Positions 1 to 8,764 of a stretch of DNA of 43,449 bases are shown one piece after another (the first letter of the stretch is position 1; the number at the start of each line of letters is the position of its first letter). The position numbers and the translations under genes are program-made. The stretch covers positions 1 through 43,449 of the forward strand of contig JAFGWE010000042.1 in assembly GCA_016937345.1 (NCBI GenBank), read 5' to 3'. The stretch is from Methanomicrobiaceae archaeon (lineage in GTDB: Archaea > Halobacteriota > Methanomicrobia > Methanomicrobiales > Methanomicrobiaceae). The notes beneath the pieces are model-generated. The model had not been told where the DNA came from. It did no database searches and worked only from the letters and a program-made list of their open reading frames with translations.

Positions 1-77
1 AGAGCCAGAACAGCCCCGCATGACACTTTTTTGAACAGACGCGCAAAACGATGGGGAAAAAGACCAATAAATTGCAC
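1..77 (-). CDS. possible 5' end of an unidentified gene running off the left edge
   Basis: Downstream of scpA on the same strand, an open frame begins at a GTG (complement of 75-77) and stays open for 25 codons to the window edge. An AGGTG-like Shine-Dalgarno lies about 10 bases before the GTG. The visible N-terminus is hydrophobic and basic (it contains FPHRFARLFKK and then CGAVLA), which could precede a membrane segment. I do not recognise the family. It may be the next gene of the smc-scpA operon, but the fragment is too short to be sure that it is coding. Confidence 0.3.
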   Translation of the reverse strand, partial: MQFIGLFPHRFARLFKKVSCGAVLA

Positions 78-109
78 CAGTGATTCACACCTGAAGGCAG
101 GCAGTCTTT

Positions 110-829
110 TCAGTTCTCATCAAATGCAACAAGTGACCATTCCGAGACAGTTATTTCGCCAAAGAACTCTTCCTGCATAAGCACCAGTTTTCCCTCAAGC
201 ATCAGAAACAGAAGAGGAAGATATACCGACCGCAGATCCCTGCCCATCTCCTCACACATGCCGGTCAGGGTAACCCTGTCCTTTTTTTCTGCAATACGCT
301 CATAACAGGAGTATACAGAACTTACATCATCTGAAAAATCCTCTTCGTGCGCAACACCGACCACATCGTCAGCCTCAAAAAAGATTACAGGACTTACGTC
401 CTTTCTTCTCTGACGACGGCGAAACATCTTTTCAGCAGTCTTAAGCTCCTTTATCAGCTCATATAAAGTCACAGGACGTTTTCTGTGATCCTTTCTCTTA
501 ATACGCCTCTGAATTTCCCTCTCAAGCCTGTCAACAGGCTCTGCAAACTCCCCAAATGAGAATTCATCAACGCCAAAAAGAGAATCCTCCTCATAAAAGT
601 CACCCTCTGCCTCAGGAGGAGAATCCGGCTCCTCAAGATACTCAGACTTCATCCTCAGAAGAGTTGATGCAAAAAATAGTGTCCGGCCGGAAACTCTCAG
701 ATCCAGTTTCTGAATCCTGTCAAGTTCGGAGAGAAAACGGTCAGTTACCTCAACAATATCAATATTCCAGGGATCAATCTCTCCTGACTCCGCCAGTCTT
801 ACAAGAATTTCAACCGGTTCCTCATCCAT
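110..829 (-). CDS. scpA: ScpA, segregation and condensation protein A (kleisin)
   Basis: This 239-residue kleisin should bridge the heads of the SMC dimer encoded just upstream, forming the archaeal condensin that compacts and segregates chromosomes. The N-terminal helical domain has the family pattern (DPWNIDIVEVTDRFL near residues 20-33), which binds the SMC neck. An acidic linker follows at about 65-95. A basic patch (RRIKRKDHRKR, near 108-118) comes next, and the C-terminal winged-helix part is present (about 160-235). The length is normal for ScpA. Its start overlaps the 3' end of smc by 8 bases, so translation is probably coupled. No scpB follows in the visible sequence. Confidence 0.93.
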   Translation of the reverse strand: MDEEPVEILVRLAESGEIDPWNIDIVEVTDRFLSELDRIQKLDLRVSGRTLFFASTLLRMKSEYLEEPDSPPEAEGDFYEEDSLFGVDEFSFGEFAEPVDRLEREIQRRIKRKDHRKRPVTLYELIKELKTAEKMFRRRQRRKDVSPVIFFEADDVVGVAHEEDFSDDVSSVYSCYERIAEKKDRVTLTGMCEEMGRDLRSVYLPLLFLMLEGKLVLMQEEFFGEITVSEWSLVAFDEN

Positions 830-3800
830 TGCTCTTTACACCGGTGACATATGTTGACTTGTCAGGCCGTATCGTAACACCAAGTATTCTGTTTGAACGC
901 TCGATTGTCGGCCTTCTTAATGAGACACAGATAGTCTGGGCATTTGCTGAAAGTTCACTTATCATTGATGAGACCCTCTCAACATTAGAACCGTCCAGCA
1001 TCATATCAACTTCATCAAGCGCGTAAAACGGTGCAGGCAGGTACTGCTGAATTGAGAATATGAAAGCAAGCGTTGTAAGTGATTTTTCACCACCGGAAAG
1101 AGATGATAATAGATGCACCTTCTTCTCACGGGGCTGGACTGCAAAGGTCATGCCGCCTGAAAAAGGGTCTTCCTCGTTTTCAAGAACAAGCCTCCCGTTA
1201 CCCTCCGTAAGCCTTGCAAAAATCTTTTTAAAATTGGCATCTATAGCCCTGAAGGCTTCCATAAAAGTATCAAACTTCATCTTTTCATAATGTTCAATAC
1301 GCTCAATAAGAGTGCCTCTTTCCTTTGAGAGAACATCCTTCTTCTCTGAACGTGCAGTTACCTTTGCACTGGTCCTCTCGTAATCCTCAATCGCAAGCAT
1401 ATTGACAGCCCCCATCTTTTTTATCTCCTTCTCAGACTTTTCAATACCCTCCTCTATCTCAGACATGGAAAGATCTGTCGTTGCATCGCCTGCCTCCTCC
1501 CTTAAAGAGACAATACGTACAGACAACTCTTTTTTCCTCTCTTCAAGAGAGTTTATTGAAAGCCTTATTCTGTCACACTCGGCATCAATTTCAATTATAC
1601 GCCTTTCTTCGCTGAAAATATCCTGATTGAGAAGATCACGCTTCTTCTGCAGTTCATTTAATTCATCTGAAAAACTGATGCGCCTCTTTTCAAGACCCTC
1701 AATAAGACCCTCATTTTCAGCAATAAGAGTATTTGAATCTGAAATCTCAGTATCAAATTCCTTTATCTCAGACTCCGCATTGTCTCTTTCAGCCTGCATC
1801 TCCTCAAGACGTTTTTTATAGTGGTTTCTCTCCCTCTGACTATCCTCAATGTCGTAATCCTTATTTTTGAGCCTGCGTTCGTCTCCTTCCGACTTCTTTC
1901 GCAAACCCTCATATTGCTCTGAAAGTTCAGGTATTCCGGTGTCTGCAAGCTCTTTTTTGAGTTTTTCTGTTTCAGAATTTATGGCAGAAATCTCATCTCC
2001 GATTTGATTCAGGGATTCTTCCAGAAGAGAAAGCCTCTCTGCTCCTGATTTTACCTCCTCTGCAATCTCACCGCGTCGCATGACAATCTTTTCCCTCTCT
2101 TCTGAAAGCTCATTTAAGCGGCGCATATTCTCTTCGAGAAGAAAACCATAACGTGAGATCTGATCATTTATCTCGGTTCTGCGACCCCTTCTCTCTTCAC
2201 CCTCCCGGGAATACCTTAAAACCGCATCAGAAAGAACAGATTCCTCCTGCATCAGATCAGATATGGACAGCCTGATTCTTTCTATCTCATCGTCTGCAGA
2301 AACTCCAAAACCCGCAGTCTTTTTCTGAACAGAACCTCCGGTCATTGCCCCGGCCTTTTCTATAAGATCACCTGAAAGTGTGACCATCCTGTACTGACCC
2401 ATCATACTTCTTGCAGTATCAAGATCCTTTACAACAACCGTTGCCCCGAAAATATATCTGAAAACCACATCGTACAAAGGATCATAGTCAAGAAGATCCA
2501 CAGCATAGCCGATTATTTTTTTATTATTTAATGGAGGAAGGGTTTGTGCCCTTAATTTATTTAAAGGAAGAAACGTTGCCCGCCCAAGCCTGTTATCCTT
2601 AAGATATGAAATAGCATCGGATGCAACCTTATCACTTTCACAAACAACATTTCTTATCCTTCCGCCCGCTGCAATATCTAAAGCTGCAGCATATTCAGGA
2701 GTGGATTTGCCAAGCTGGCCGACAGTTCCGTAAATGCCGTCCATACCTAAAATGGCATTCATCTCACGTCCGCCCGGACCGCCTGATGCCTGCTGATGGG
2801 CTTCAAGGCGCATCAGCTCCCTTTCTTTTACTTTGATATCATTTTTTATTTTTTCAAGAGACGAGCGGTTTTCAAAGATTTTGCCTTCGGTTTTTGAGAG
2901 TTCGGATTCAATAACTGTCTTTTCAGCATCGAGGGATTCCACAAGTCTCTGATGCTCCTTTATCTGTCCGGATTTTTCCTCAATCTCGGTTTCAATCAGA
3001 CCAACCCTTGACTCAATTCTCTCCTTTTCTTCAGTGCGCATGCGGCTTTTTTCTATCAGCAGATCCTGATCACGAAGGATATCAGATCTCTTTGTTTTTT
3101 TCTCTTCAAGTGAATTGATAAGCGCAAACAGTTTTTCCTTTGAGCCTTCAACAGCGCTGCTCTTTTCCTCCAGAACTGCCTTTACATTCTCCATCTCAGC
3201 CCGCGCTGCAGATAATTCCATGTTGAGATTTGACCGGTCTATTGAGAGATCCCTTATCTTATCGGTGAGCTCCTGCATCATGGACTCGGCACGTTTGGAA
3301 TCCATAAATATTTTCTGGATTGCTGCCTTTTTTGTCTCACGACTGCGTGTCAGCCTTTCGATAGTCTGTTTTGCAAGACTTATCCTGCCCCGGGCCTCTT
3401 CAATTTCGGAGAGCAGTGAAAGATATTCCGTTCCGCTCTTCTGGTTTATCTCAATGTCAAGAGCTGCCGATTTTTCCTTAAATTCAGATACTAAAAACTC
3501 TATTTCCCTTCGTTTCTGAGAGAACAAGTCAATTTTTTCAGTCTGTTCGTTTTCAAGATCCTCAAGGGCAGAGATCTCAATCTCACATTCCCTTAAGCGG
3601 GCAGCAGAAAGACAGCTTTTAAAGTATTCAATTTTTTTCTGAATTTCCATGTATCTGACGGCCTGCTCTTTCTCTGTTTCAAGTTCCAAAAGACGCTTTT
3701 CAAGTTCGGCAAGTAAAAGCTCCTCTCTTTCAATTCTCTCTCTTACAACCTCAAGTTCGGATAAGGACTGCTCTTTTTTCTTGTCGAATTCGGATACACC

Positions 3801-4262
3801 GGCAATTTCATCAATAATTTTGCGCCTCTCCGAATCACTCATCTCCGTAATACGGGTGATATCACCCTGCATAACGACATTATAGCCTTCAGATTTTATT
3901 CCGATTTTTGCAAGAAAATCAACAACATCGCTTTGCTTGCATACCCGGTCATTGATATAATTGTAACTGTAATACCCGTGCGGCGTTCTTTTTATCCTGC
4001 GCCGGATTTTAGTCCCGTCAGAAAAGGTAATTGATACTTCGGCAGTATTTTTGCTGCCGTTTAGATTTATAAGATCAGTCAGTTTCTCGGCTCTTAAACC
4101 GCGTGCACTTGAAAGAGCAAGACAGAAAAGGATACTGTCTATTATATTGCTCTTGCCAGAACCATTAGGTCCCGAAACAACAGTGAAACCTTCATAAAAA
4201 GGAATTTTAGTCTTTTTACCAAAAGACTTGAAATTGTCAATTTCCAGTTCGGTTATATACAA
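822..4262 (-). CDS. smc: SMC, chromosome segregation ATPase
   Basis: A full-length 1,146-residue SMC protein. Walker A GPNGSGKS is at residues 31-38. Two long coiled coils flank a hinge at about 490-640, which contains the glycine-rich GGPGGREM stretch and the GIYGTVGQL and GAMTGGSVQ segments. The C-terminal head carries the ABC signature LSGGEKSL (about 1057) and Walker B LDEVDMMLD (about 1080). It forms a homodimer that holds DNA together with ScpA. It sits 25 bases after a coiled-coil gene and overlaps scpA by 8 bases, indicating one transcript. All catalytic motifs look intact. Confidence 0.97.
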   Translation of the reverse strand: MYITELEIDNFKSFGKKTKIPFYEGFTVVSGPNGSGKSNIIDSILFCLALSSARGLRAEKLTDLINLNGSKNTAEVSITFSDGTKIRRRIKRTPHGYYSYNYINDRVCKQSDVVDFLAKIGIKSEGYNVVMQGDITRITEMSDSERRKIIDEIAGVSEFDKKKEQSLSELEVVRERIEREELLLAELEKRLLELETEKEQAVRYMEIQKKIEYFKSCLSAARLRECEIEISALEDLENEQTEKIDLFSQKRREIEFLVSEFKEKSAALDIEINQKSGTEYLSLLSEIEEARGRISLAKQTIERLTRSRETKKAAIQKIFMDSKRAESMMQELTDKIRDLSIDRSNLNMELSAARAEMENVKAVLEEKSSAVEGSKEKLFALINSLEEKKTKRSDILRDQDLLIEKSRMRTEEKERIESRVGLIETEIEEKSGQIKEHQRLVESLDAEKTVIESELSKTEGKIFENRSSLEKIKNDIKVKERELMRLEAHQQASGGPGGREMNAILGMDGIYGTVGQLGKSTPEYAAALDIAAGGRIRNVVCESDKVASDAISYLKDNRLGRATFLPLNKLRAQTLPPLNNKKIIGYAVDLLDYDPLYDVVFRYIFGATVVVKDLDTARSMMGQYRMVTLSGDLIEKAGAMTGGSVQKKTAGFGVSADDEIERIRLSISDLMQEESVLSDAVLRYSREGEERRGRRTEINDQISRYGFLLEENMRRLNELSEEREKIVMRRGEIAEEVKSGAERLSLLEESLNQIGDEISAINSETEKLKKELADTGIPELSEQYEGLRKKSEGDERRLKNKDYDIEDSQRERNHYKKRLEEMQAERDNAESEIKEFDTEISDSNTLIAENEGLIEGLEKRRISFSDELNELQKKRDLLNQDIFSEERRIIEIDAECDRIRLSINSLEERKKELSVRIVSLREEAGDATTDLSMSEIEEGIEKSEKEIKKMGAVNMLAIEDYERTSAKVTARSEKKDVLSKERGTLIERIEHYEKMKFDTFMEAFRAIDANFKKIFARLTEGNGRLVLENEEDPFSGGMTFAVQPREKKVHLLSSLSGGEKSLTTLAFIFSIQQYLPAPFYALDEVDMMLDGSNVERVSSMISELSANAQTICVSLRRPTIERSNRILGVTIRPDKSTYVTGVKSNG

Positions 4263-4287
4263 TTGCCTGAAGACCCCTGAAGTAAAA

Positions 4288-4875
4288 TTATTTTTTCCTT
4301 CGCTTTATCTCGACTGTGTCGTCATCATCTGCATAGATCAAAGGTTTTCTGTCGATAGGATCGCGTTCACCGGGACGGCGCATCCCATTTCCCATTGAGC
4401 GCCCACCCCTGTGATCTGCAACAATCATATCATCGCCAACTTTTACTTCACGCTTCATTGTACCGTCAGGCTGAATTATTAAGACCTCTTCTGCTGCTTC
4501 AGGCTCAGGTTCTTCCCTGGCAGCAGAGCGGGCTTTTTCAGCCGATTTTCTCTCAGCAATAATCTTTGGCGACTCAACGACAGGATAGTTTTTTGCTTTT
4601 GACTCTTCGGTCCGCTTAATAGAAATCTTTTCATCACTGTTTTTTGAGATCTTCTGGATGCAGGCTTTTAAATCAAGCATCTCAGCCGTCAGTCCACGCA
4701 CAAGACCATCAATCTCTTTCAAATTTCGTTCAATTGCCAAAATCCTCTCTTCACTTACAGGATTGGAATTATTATATTCGTGTATGCTCTCCCTTAACAT
4801 CTGAATCTCCCGCTCTTTTTCTTCAATTATGTGTTCAAGATCTCTTATCTTCGCACCATTGTCTCTGGCATCCAT
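4288..4875 (-). CDS. coiled-coil protein of unknown function heading the smc operon
   Basis: 195 residues, no recognised family. The first about 75 residues are heptad-rich helix (EEKEREIQMLRESI and similar) broken by a short NNSNP turn, so probably a helical hairpin. Residues about 76-130 are a charged linker rich in K, E and A (EEPEPEAAEE). A compact segment around 131-150 (IIQPDGTMKREVKVGDD) looks beta-structured. The tail is basic and Gly/Arg-rich, ending KRRKK. The start is fixed by a GGGGAG Shine-Dalgarno 6 bases upstream. It is first in the operon with smc 25 bases away, so a role as SMC-ScpA partner or loader is inferred from context only. Confidence 0.75.
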   Translation of the reverse strand: MDARDNGAKIRDLEHIIEEKEREIQMLRESIHEYNNSNPVSEERILAIERNLKEIDGLVRGLTAEMLDLKACIQKISKNSDEKISIKRTEESKAKNYPVVESPKIIAERKSAEKARSAAREEPEPEAAEEVLIIQPDGTMKREVKVGDDMIVADHRGGRSMGNGMRRPGERDPIDRKPLIYADDDDTVEIKRRKK

Positions 4876-5048
4876 ATATGACTCCCCGGATAATATATGA
4901 AAAGTATTCTTTCAGGTTTAATAATATTCTTATGTGAAATGAATAATATTTCTATGTAAAATGCGCTTTTAATAGAGATTCTCTTTTTCTTAAGTCAAAA
5001 AAAGCGCATCTTCTCCGGCATTTTAAGGCTTGTTGCCAAAACACTATA
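4876..5048. promoter_or_regulatory. divergent promoter region between the smc operon and glyA
   Basis: 173 bp, A+T-rich, serving genes on both strands. It holds two adjacent, nearly identical 22-base units (4920-4941 and 4942-4963, 19 of 22 bases equal) that include TATA-like AATAATATT runs. It also holds a perfect 10-base inverted repeat, ATGCGCTTTT at 4961-4970 and AAAAGCGCAT at 5000-5009. A TATA-like TTTTAA at 5021-5026 lies about 25 bases before the glyA ATG, which would fit a leaderless glyA transcript. Function as operators is inferred. Confidence 0.5.
4920..4963. repeat. tandem pair of 22-bp direct repeats
   Basis: Two adjacent units, 4920-4941 and 4942-4963, share 19 of 22 positions. 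They differ at unit positions 10, 11 and 17. Each begins AATAATATT and ends AAATG. The 22-bp period places equivalent bases on the same face of the helix, as expected for paired protein-binding sites or a duplicated promoter element upstream of the smc operon. Confidence 0.6.
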
Positions 5049-6347
5049 ATGAAAATAAAACCAACACTTTTGCATATGTCCAATCTGGCTGATTATGATC
5101 CAGAAGTCTACGATATAATTGAGAGTGAGCGCCTCCGGCAGGTTGAGGGATTAGAGCTCATTGCATCTGAAAATGTAGTAAGTAAAGCAGTTCTGGAAGC
5201 TGTTGGCTCAATTATGACCAACAAGTATGCAGAAGGATATCCCGGAAAAAGGTACTATGGCGGGTGCGAATTCCATGATATGGTAGAGAATCTTGCACGC
5301 GATCGTCTGTGCAGGCTCTTCGGCGCGGAACATGCAAATGTTCAGGCTGTATCCGGAAGCCAGGCAAACCAGGCTGTTTACTTTGCCTTCATGCAGCATA
5401 ACGACAAGATGATGAGTCAGGACCTCTCTCAGGGAGGCCACCTATCACACGGGTCTCCTGTCAACATCACGGGAAAGTGGTATTCCGTTTCACACTATGG
5501 TGTGGACAAGGAAACCGAAATGCTTGATTACGCCCAGATTGCTGACCAGGCAAGGAAAGAGAAGCCAAAGATGATTGTCTGTGGAGCAAGTGCATATCCA
5601 CGCACAATTGATTTTAAGGCATTCAGTGATATTGCTGAAGACTGCGGCGCATACTGCATGGCAGATATTGCACACATTGCAGGCCTTATTGCAGCAGGCG
5701 AACACCCGACATCTGTCGGAGTCACTGACTTTACAACAACTACAACACACAAGACACTCAGGGGACCACGCGGCGGCGCTATTATGTGCTCGGAAGAGCA
5801 TGCAAAGGATATTGACCGCTCAGTCTTTCCGGGAATGCAGGGCGGCCCTCTTATGCACGTAATTGCAGGAAAGGCAGTCTGTTTCAGAGAGGCTCTTACC
5901 CCGTCATTTAAGGAGTACGCAAAACAGGTTATAAAAAATTCACATTCAATGGCAGATGTTTTAATTGAGGAGGGACTTGACCTTGTATCCGGAGGAACTG
6001 ACAATCACCTAATCCTTCTGGACTTAACAAACCTCACACAGAACGGAGACCATTTAACAGGTCTTGAAGCCGAAAACTTCCTCGGTGAAGCAGGAATAAC
6101 TGTTAATAAGAATACAATTCCACGCGAAAAGCTCAGTCCGTTTGTGACATCAGGTCTTCGTATTGGAACACCTGCTGTTACATCCCGCGGCATGAAGGAA
6201 AAAGAGATGGAGCAGATTGCAATGTGGATTTCAAGAGTCTTAAAAGATGTATGCAAAGACAGAAACTCAAAGACTGAAATTACACAGGTCAAAGCGGAAG
6301 TAACAGAGTTTGCATCAAAGTTCCCGTTATACCCCGAAGTCCCATGA
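5049..6347 (+). CDS. glyA: serine hydroxymethyltransferase
   Basis: PLP enzyme interconverting serine and glycine with transfer of the hydroxymethyl carbon to a tetrahydropterin (tetrahydrofolate or, in many methanogens, tetrahydromethanopterin). The family signature [11 protein letters not shown] is near the N-terminus. The PLP lysine is K235 in [11 protein letters not shown], after a run of threonines. Length 432 is normal. The start at 5049 is supported by a TATA-like box about 25 bases upstream. ATG 5076 ([13 protein letters not shown]) is a good alternative that matches typical SHMT N-termini, and neither has a clear Shine-Dalgarno. It is first gene of an operon with folD, overlapping it by 4 bases. 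Confidence 0.96.
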   Translation: MKIKPTLLHMSNLADYDPEVYDIIESERLRQVEGLELIASENVVSKAVLEAVGSIMTNKYAEGYPGKRYYGGCEFHDMVENLARDRLCRLFGAEHANVQAVSGSQANQAVYFAFMQHNDKMMSQDLSQGGHLSHGSPVNITGKWYSVSHYGVDKETEMLDYAQIADQARKEKPKMIVCGASAYPRTIDFKAFSDIAEDCGAYCMADIAHIAGLIAAGEHPTSVGVTDFTTTTTHKTLRGPRGGAIMCSEEHAKDIDRSVFPGMQGGPLMHVIAGKAVCFREALTPSFKEYAKQVIKNSHSMADVLIEEGLDLVSGGTDNHLILLDLTNLTQNGDHLTGLEAENFLGEAGITVNKNTIPREKLSPFVTSGLRIGTPAVTSRGMKEKEMEQIAMWISRVLKDVCKDRNSKTEITQVKAEVTEFASKFPLYPEVP

Positions 6348-7183
6348 TATTAATAAACGGAAAAGAGATCTCTGAGAACAGGCTTTCTGCCCTAAAAGAG
6401 GAGATTTCAGCCTCCGCCATAAATCCCTGCCTTGCAACAGTTATTGTTGGAGAGGACCCTGCATCACAGATGTATGTCAGAATGAAGCACAAGGCGTGTG
6501 AGCAGGTCGGAATAAAATCTGTCGGAGTCGTTCTCCCGGCAGATTGTACAACAGAAGAGGTTTTATCCGCGGTTTCAAAGCTAAACTCCGATGGTTCAGT
6601 ACACGGCATTCTGGTCCAGCTTCCCCTTCCGAAGCATGTGGATACAGAAGCTGTAATAGAAGCAGTTTCACCGGAGAAGGATGTTGACGGTTTTCACCCG
6701 TACAATATCGGACAGCTCTTCTCCGGAAGACCTGAATATGTTCCATGCACTCCGGGCGGAATTATGACACTCTTCTCAGAGTACGGCATAGAGCTCTCCG
6801 GGAAAAAAGCCGTTGTTATAGGAAGATCTGTTGATGTGGGAAGACCTATGGCAGCACTTCTTATAAATGCTGATGCGACAGTTACAGTCTGCCACTCAAG
6901 AACAAAAAACCTTGAAGATGAGATGAGATCTGCAGATATTCTCGTAAGTGCAATCGGCAAGGCAAAATTTGTAAAAGGAGATATGGTTAAAGAGGGCGCT
7001 GTTGTAATAGATGTAGGGATTAACCAGGACGAAAACAACAAACTCTGCGGCGATGTAGACTTTGAGTCTGTAAAAGAGAAGGCATCCGCGATAACTCCTG
7101 TTCCGGGAGGCGTCGGACCGATGACAATTGCAACGCTTATGGAAAATACCCTTAAGTCAGCAAAAATGCATGCAAACCTGTAG
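6344..7183 (+). CDS. folD: FolD, methylene-tetrahydrofolate dehydrogenase/cyclohydrolase
   Basis: A bifunctional enzyme converting 5,10-methylene-H4folate to 10-formyl-H4folate using NADP or NAD. Family features include [18 protein letters not shown] with the catalytic Y44 and K48, the QLPLPKH segment, [12 protein letters not shown], the nucleotide-binding [11 protein letters not shown] and the C-terminal [16 protein letters not shown]. At 279 residues it is full length. The ATGA overlap with glyA indicates translational coupling. FolD is a folate-type enzyme, not the methanogenic H4MPT type, so its presence implies a real folate pool in this methanogen, perhaps for purine and serine/glycine chemistry. 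Confidence 0.96.
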   Translation: MILINGKEISENRLSALKEEISASAINPCLATVIVGEDPASQMYVRMKHKACEQVGIKSVGVVLPADCTTEEVLSAVSKLNSDGSVHGILVQLPLPKHVDTEAVIEAVSPEKDVDGFHPYNIGQLFSGRPEYVPCTPGGIMTLFSEYGIELSGKKAVVIGRSVDVGRPMAALLINADATVTVCHSRTKNLEDEMRSADILVSAIGKAKFVKGDMVKEGAVVIDVGINQDENNKLCGDVDFESVKEKASAITPVPGGVGPMTIATLMENTLKSAKMHANL

Positions 7184-7979
7184 AATAAAAAACATTGAAG
7201 TGGGAGGCAGTGCACCGGTAAGAGTAATGGGTGTTATCAACTGCAGTCCAGAATCTTTTTTTGAACAGTCATACACTCCGTGTGAGAAAACTTTTGAGAA
7301 GGCCTGTGAGCTCTTAGAGAAAGGGGCTGACATAATTGATATAGGTGCAAGAAGTACAGCGCCCGACTCCCCTTACATCAGTACGTCAGAAGAGAAAGAA
7401 AGGCTCTCTAAAACATTAAAGGAATTTACAGGAAGCGGCATTGCAGTATCTGTTGATACAATGTATCCGGAGGTTCTTTCTGCATGCCTCAGATATGATA
7501 TTCACTGCATAAATGATATTCATGGTCTTGCAAACGATGAGTTTGCAAAAATAGCGGGTGATTCCGGCCTTCCGGCAGTATTAATGGCAGCAAAAAAAAT
7601 ACCGGGAGACCCCCTGGGATTTGATGCCACAATTGATGCATTAAAAGAGATTATGCAGAGAGCAGAGAGATTCGGCATCACTGATTATATTCTGGATCCT
7701 GCAATAGGAAAATGGACTCATAAAAGAACTCTCGAGAATGACTGGGAGCTTTGCAGAAGATTTTCTGAATTTTCAGTTTTACAAAGACCGCTTCTTGCAG
7801 CAGTTTCAAGAAAGACTTTCATAGGTGAACTTGTTAACAAGCCGCCGCAGGGAAGACTCCCTGGGACTCTTGCTGTTACCTACAACCTCCTAAAAGAAGG
7901 TGCGTCTGTTGTAAGGGCACATGATGTATCTGACACAAAGGATTTAATCAGAGTATTTGAAAAGTTAAACAGATTATAA
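7170..7979 (+). CDS. dihydropteroate synthase-like protein
   Basis: A TIM-barrel pterin-binding protein of 269 residues from ATG 7170. This start overlaps the folD end by 14 bases, and an in-frame ATG at 7128 would add 14 residues lying inside folD. Family motifs visible are [12 protein letters not shown] (canonical MG-L-N-T-P-D-S-F), [43 protein letters not shown] and the final RAHDV. The usual MHMQG-type loop after strand 5 is absent ([12 protein letters not shown] instead), and pterin-loop residues are changed (T to S, D to E). It may join a pterin to p-aminobenzoate or to an arylamine riboside as in methanopterin synthesis. The exact substrate is open. Confidence 0.85.
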   Translation: MQTCRIKNIEVGGSAPVRVMGVINCSPESFFEQSYTPCEKTFEKACELLEKGADIIDIGARSTAPDSPYISTSEEKERLSKTLKEFTGSGIAVSVDTMYPEVLSACLRYDIHCINDIHGLANDEFAKIAGDSGLPAVLMAAKKIPGDPLGFDATIDALKEIMQRAERFGITDYILDPAIGKWTHKRTLENDWELCRRFSEFSVLQRPLLAAVSRKTFIGELVNKPPQGRLPGTLAVTYNLLKEGASVVRAHDVSDTKDLIRVFEKLNRL

Positions 7980-8764
7980 TGGTCAGTTCTTTTCAGGTAT
8001 ATGGAATAAAAACAAGAATTCTGGGTCCCGGCGATGATATTGCCGCAATTATAATTGAAGAAGCAGAGCAGGCCGGAGGTCTTTTTGATGGCGATATTAT
8101 TTTAATTGCCGAAAGTGCACTTGCAACAACCGAAGGTGCAATAATTAAACTATCAGATATAACTCCGTCTGAGAAAGCGTACGAATATGAAAAGCTCTAC
8201 AATATTGATGCAAAACTTGCTGAAATTGTAATTTCCGAAAGCGATTCTGTAGCAGGAGGAATTCCCGGATTTCTTTTATGCATGAAAAACGGAACTCTTC
8301 TTCCAAATGCCGGAATAGACGGCTCAAATGCACCACACGGGTGCGTTGTAACTCTTCCAAAAAACCCTGATGAAAGTGCAAAGAGAATCCGCGATATTAT
8401 TCTTGAACAGACAGGCAAAAGGACAGGAGTTATGATTATTGATTCAAGAACTCATGCGATGCGCCTTGGATGTTCGGGCGTTGCAATAGGATGCTGCGGA
8501 GTCTCTGCAATAACTGATGAAAGAGGTAAAAAAGATCTCTTTGGCCATGAACTGGAGGTTACAAGGCTTGCAGTCGGTGACAACCTTGCATCCGCTGCTG
8601 AACTTGTTATGGGAGAATCTGATGAATGCACACCGGTTGCAATAATAAGAGGACTTTCAAAGTATCTCTCTGAAAGTACAGGTATTGAATCAATTGATCC
8701 TTCAGAATGCCTCTTTATGGGGGTTGCGATGAACGCCAACCCTTCCTTTTTCAACAGAGACTGA
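7979..8764 (+). CDS. CofE-family gamma-glutamyl ligase (F420-0 ligase or folate ligase)
   Basis: 261 residues of the COG1478/CofE family, whose founding member adds glutamate to coenzyme F420-0 with GTP. Family motifs are PGDD (17-20), NAGIDGSN (110-117), SAKRIR, IIDS (153-156), ELEVT (191-195) and ASAAELVMG. Metal-ligand candidates D114, D155 and E191/E193 are present. Canonical features are altered. The SKAEG-type lysine motif is ATTEG (49-53), the DTxGR...RRG stretch is DSRTHAMRLGC, and the VADE motif is VGDN. Its start shares one base with the stop of the DHPS-like gene (TAATG). Being fourth in a folate operon, it could glutamylate folate instead of F420. Its 3' end overlaps cofC on the other strand. 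Confidence 0.82.
   Translation: MVSSFQVYGIKTRILGPGDDIAAIIIEEAEQAGGLFDGDIILIAESALATTEGAIIKLSDITPSEKAYEYEKLYNIDAKLAEIVISESDSVAGGIPGFLLCMKNGTLLPNAGIDGSNAPHGCVVTLPKNPDESAKRIRDIILEQTGKRTGVMIIDSRTHAMRLGCSGVAIGCCGVSAITDERGKKDLFGHELEVTRLAVGDNLASAAELVMGESDECTPVAIIRGLSKYLSESTGIESIDPSECLFMGVAMNANPSFFNRD

Noticed and set aside
6694-7215. 173-codon minus-strand frame opposite folD
   Set aside because: folD is certain on the plus strand and the opposite frame is Ser/Thr/Ile-rich with no motif.
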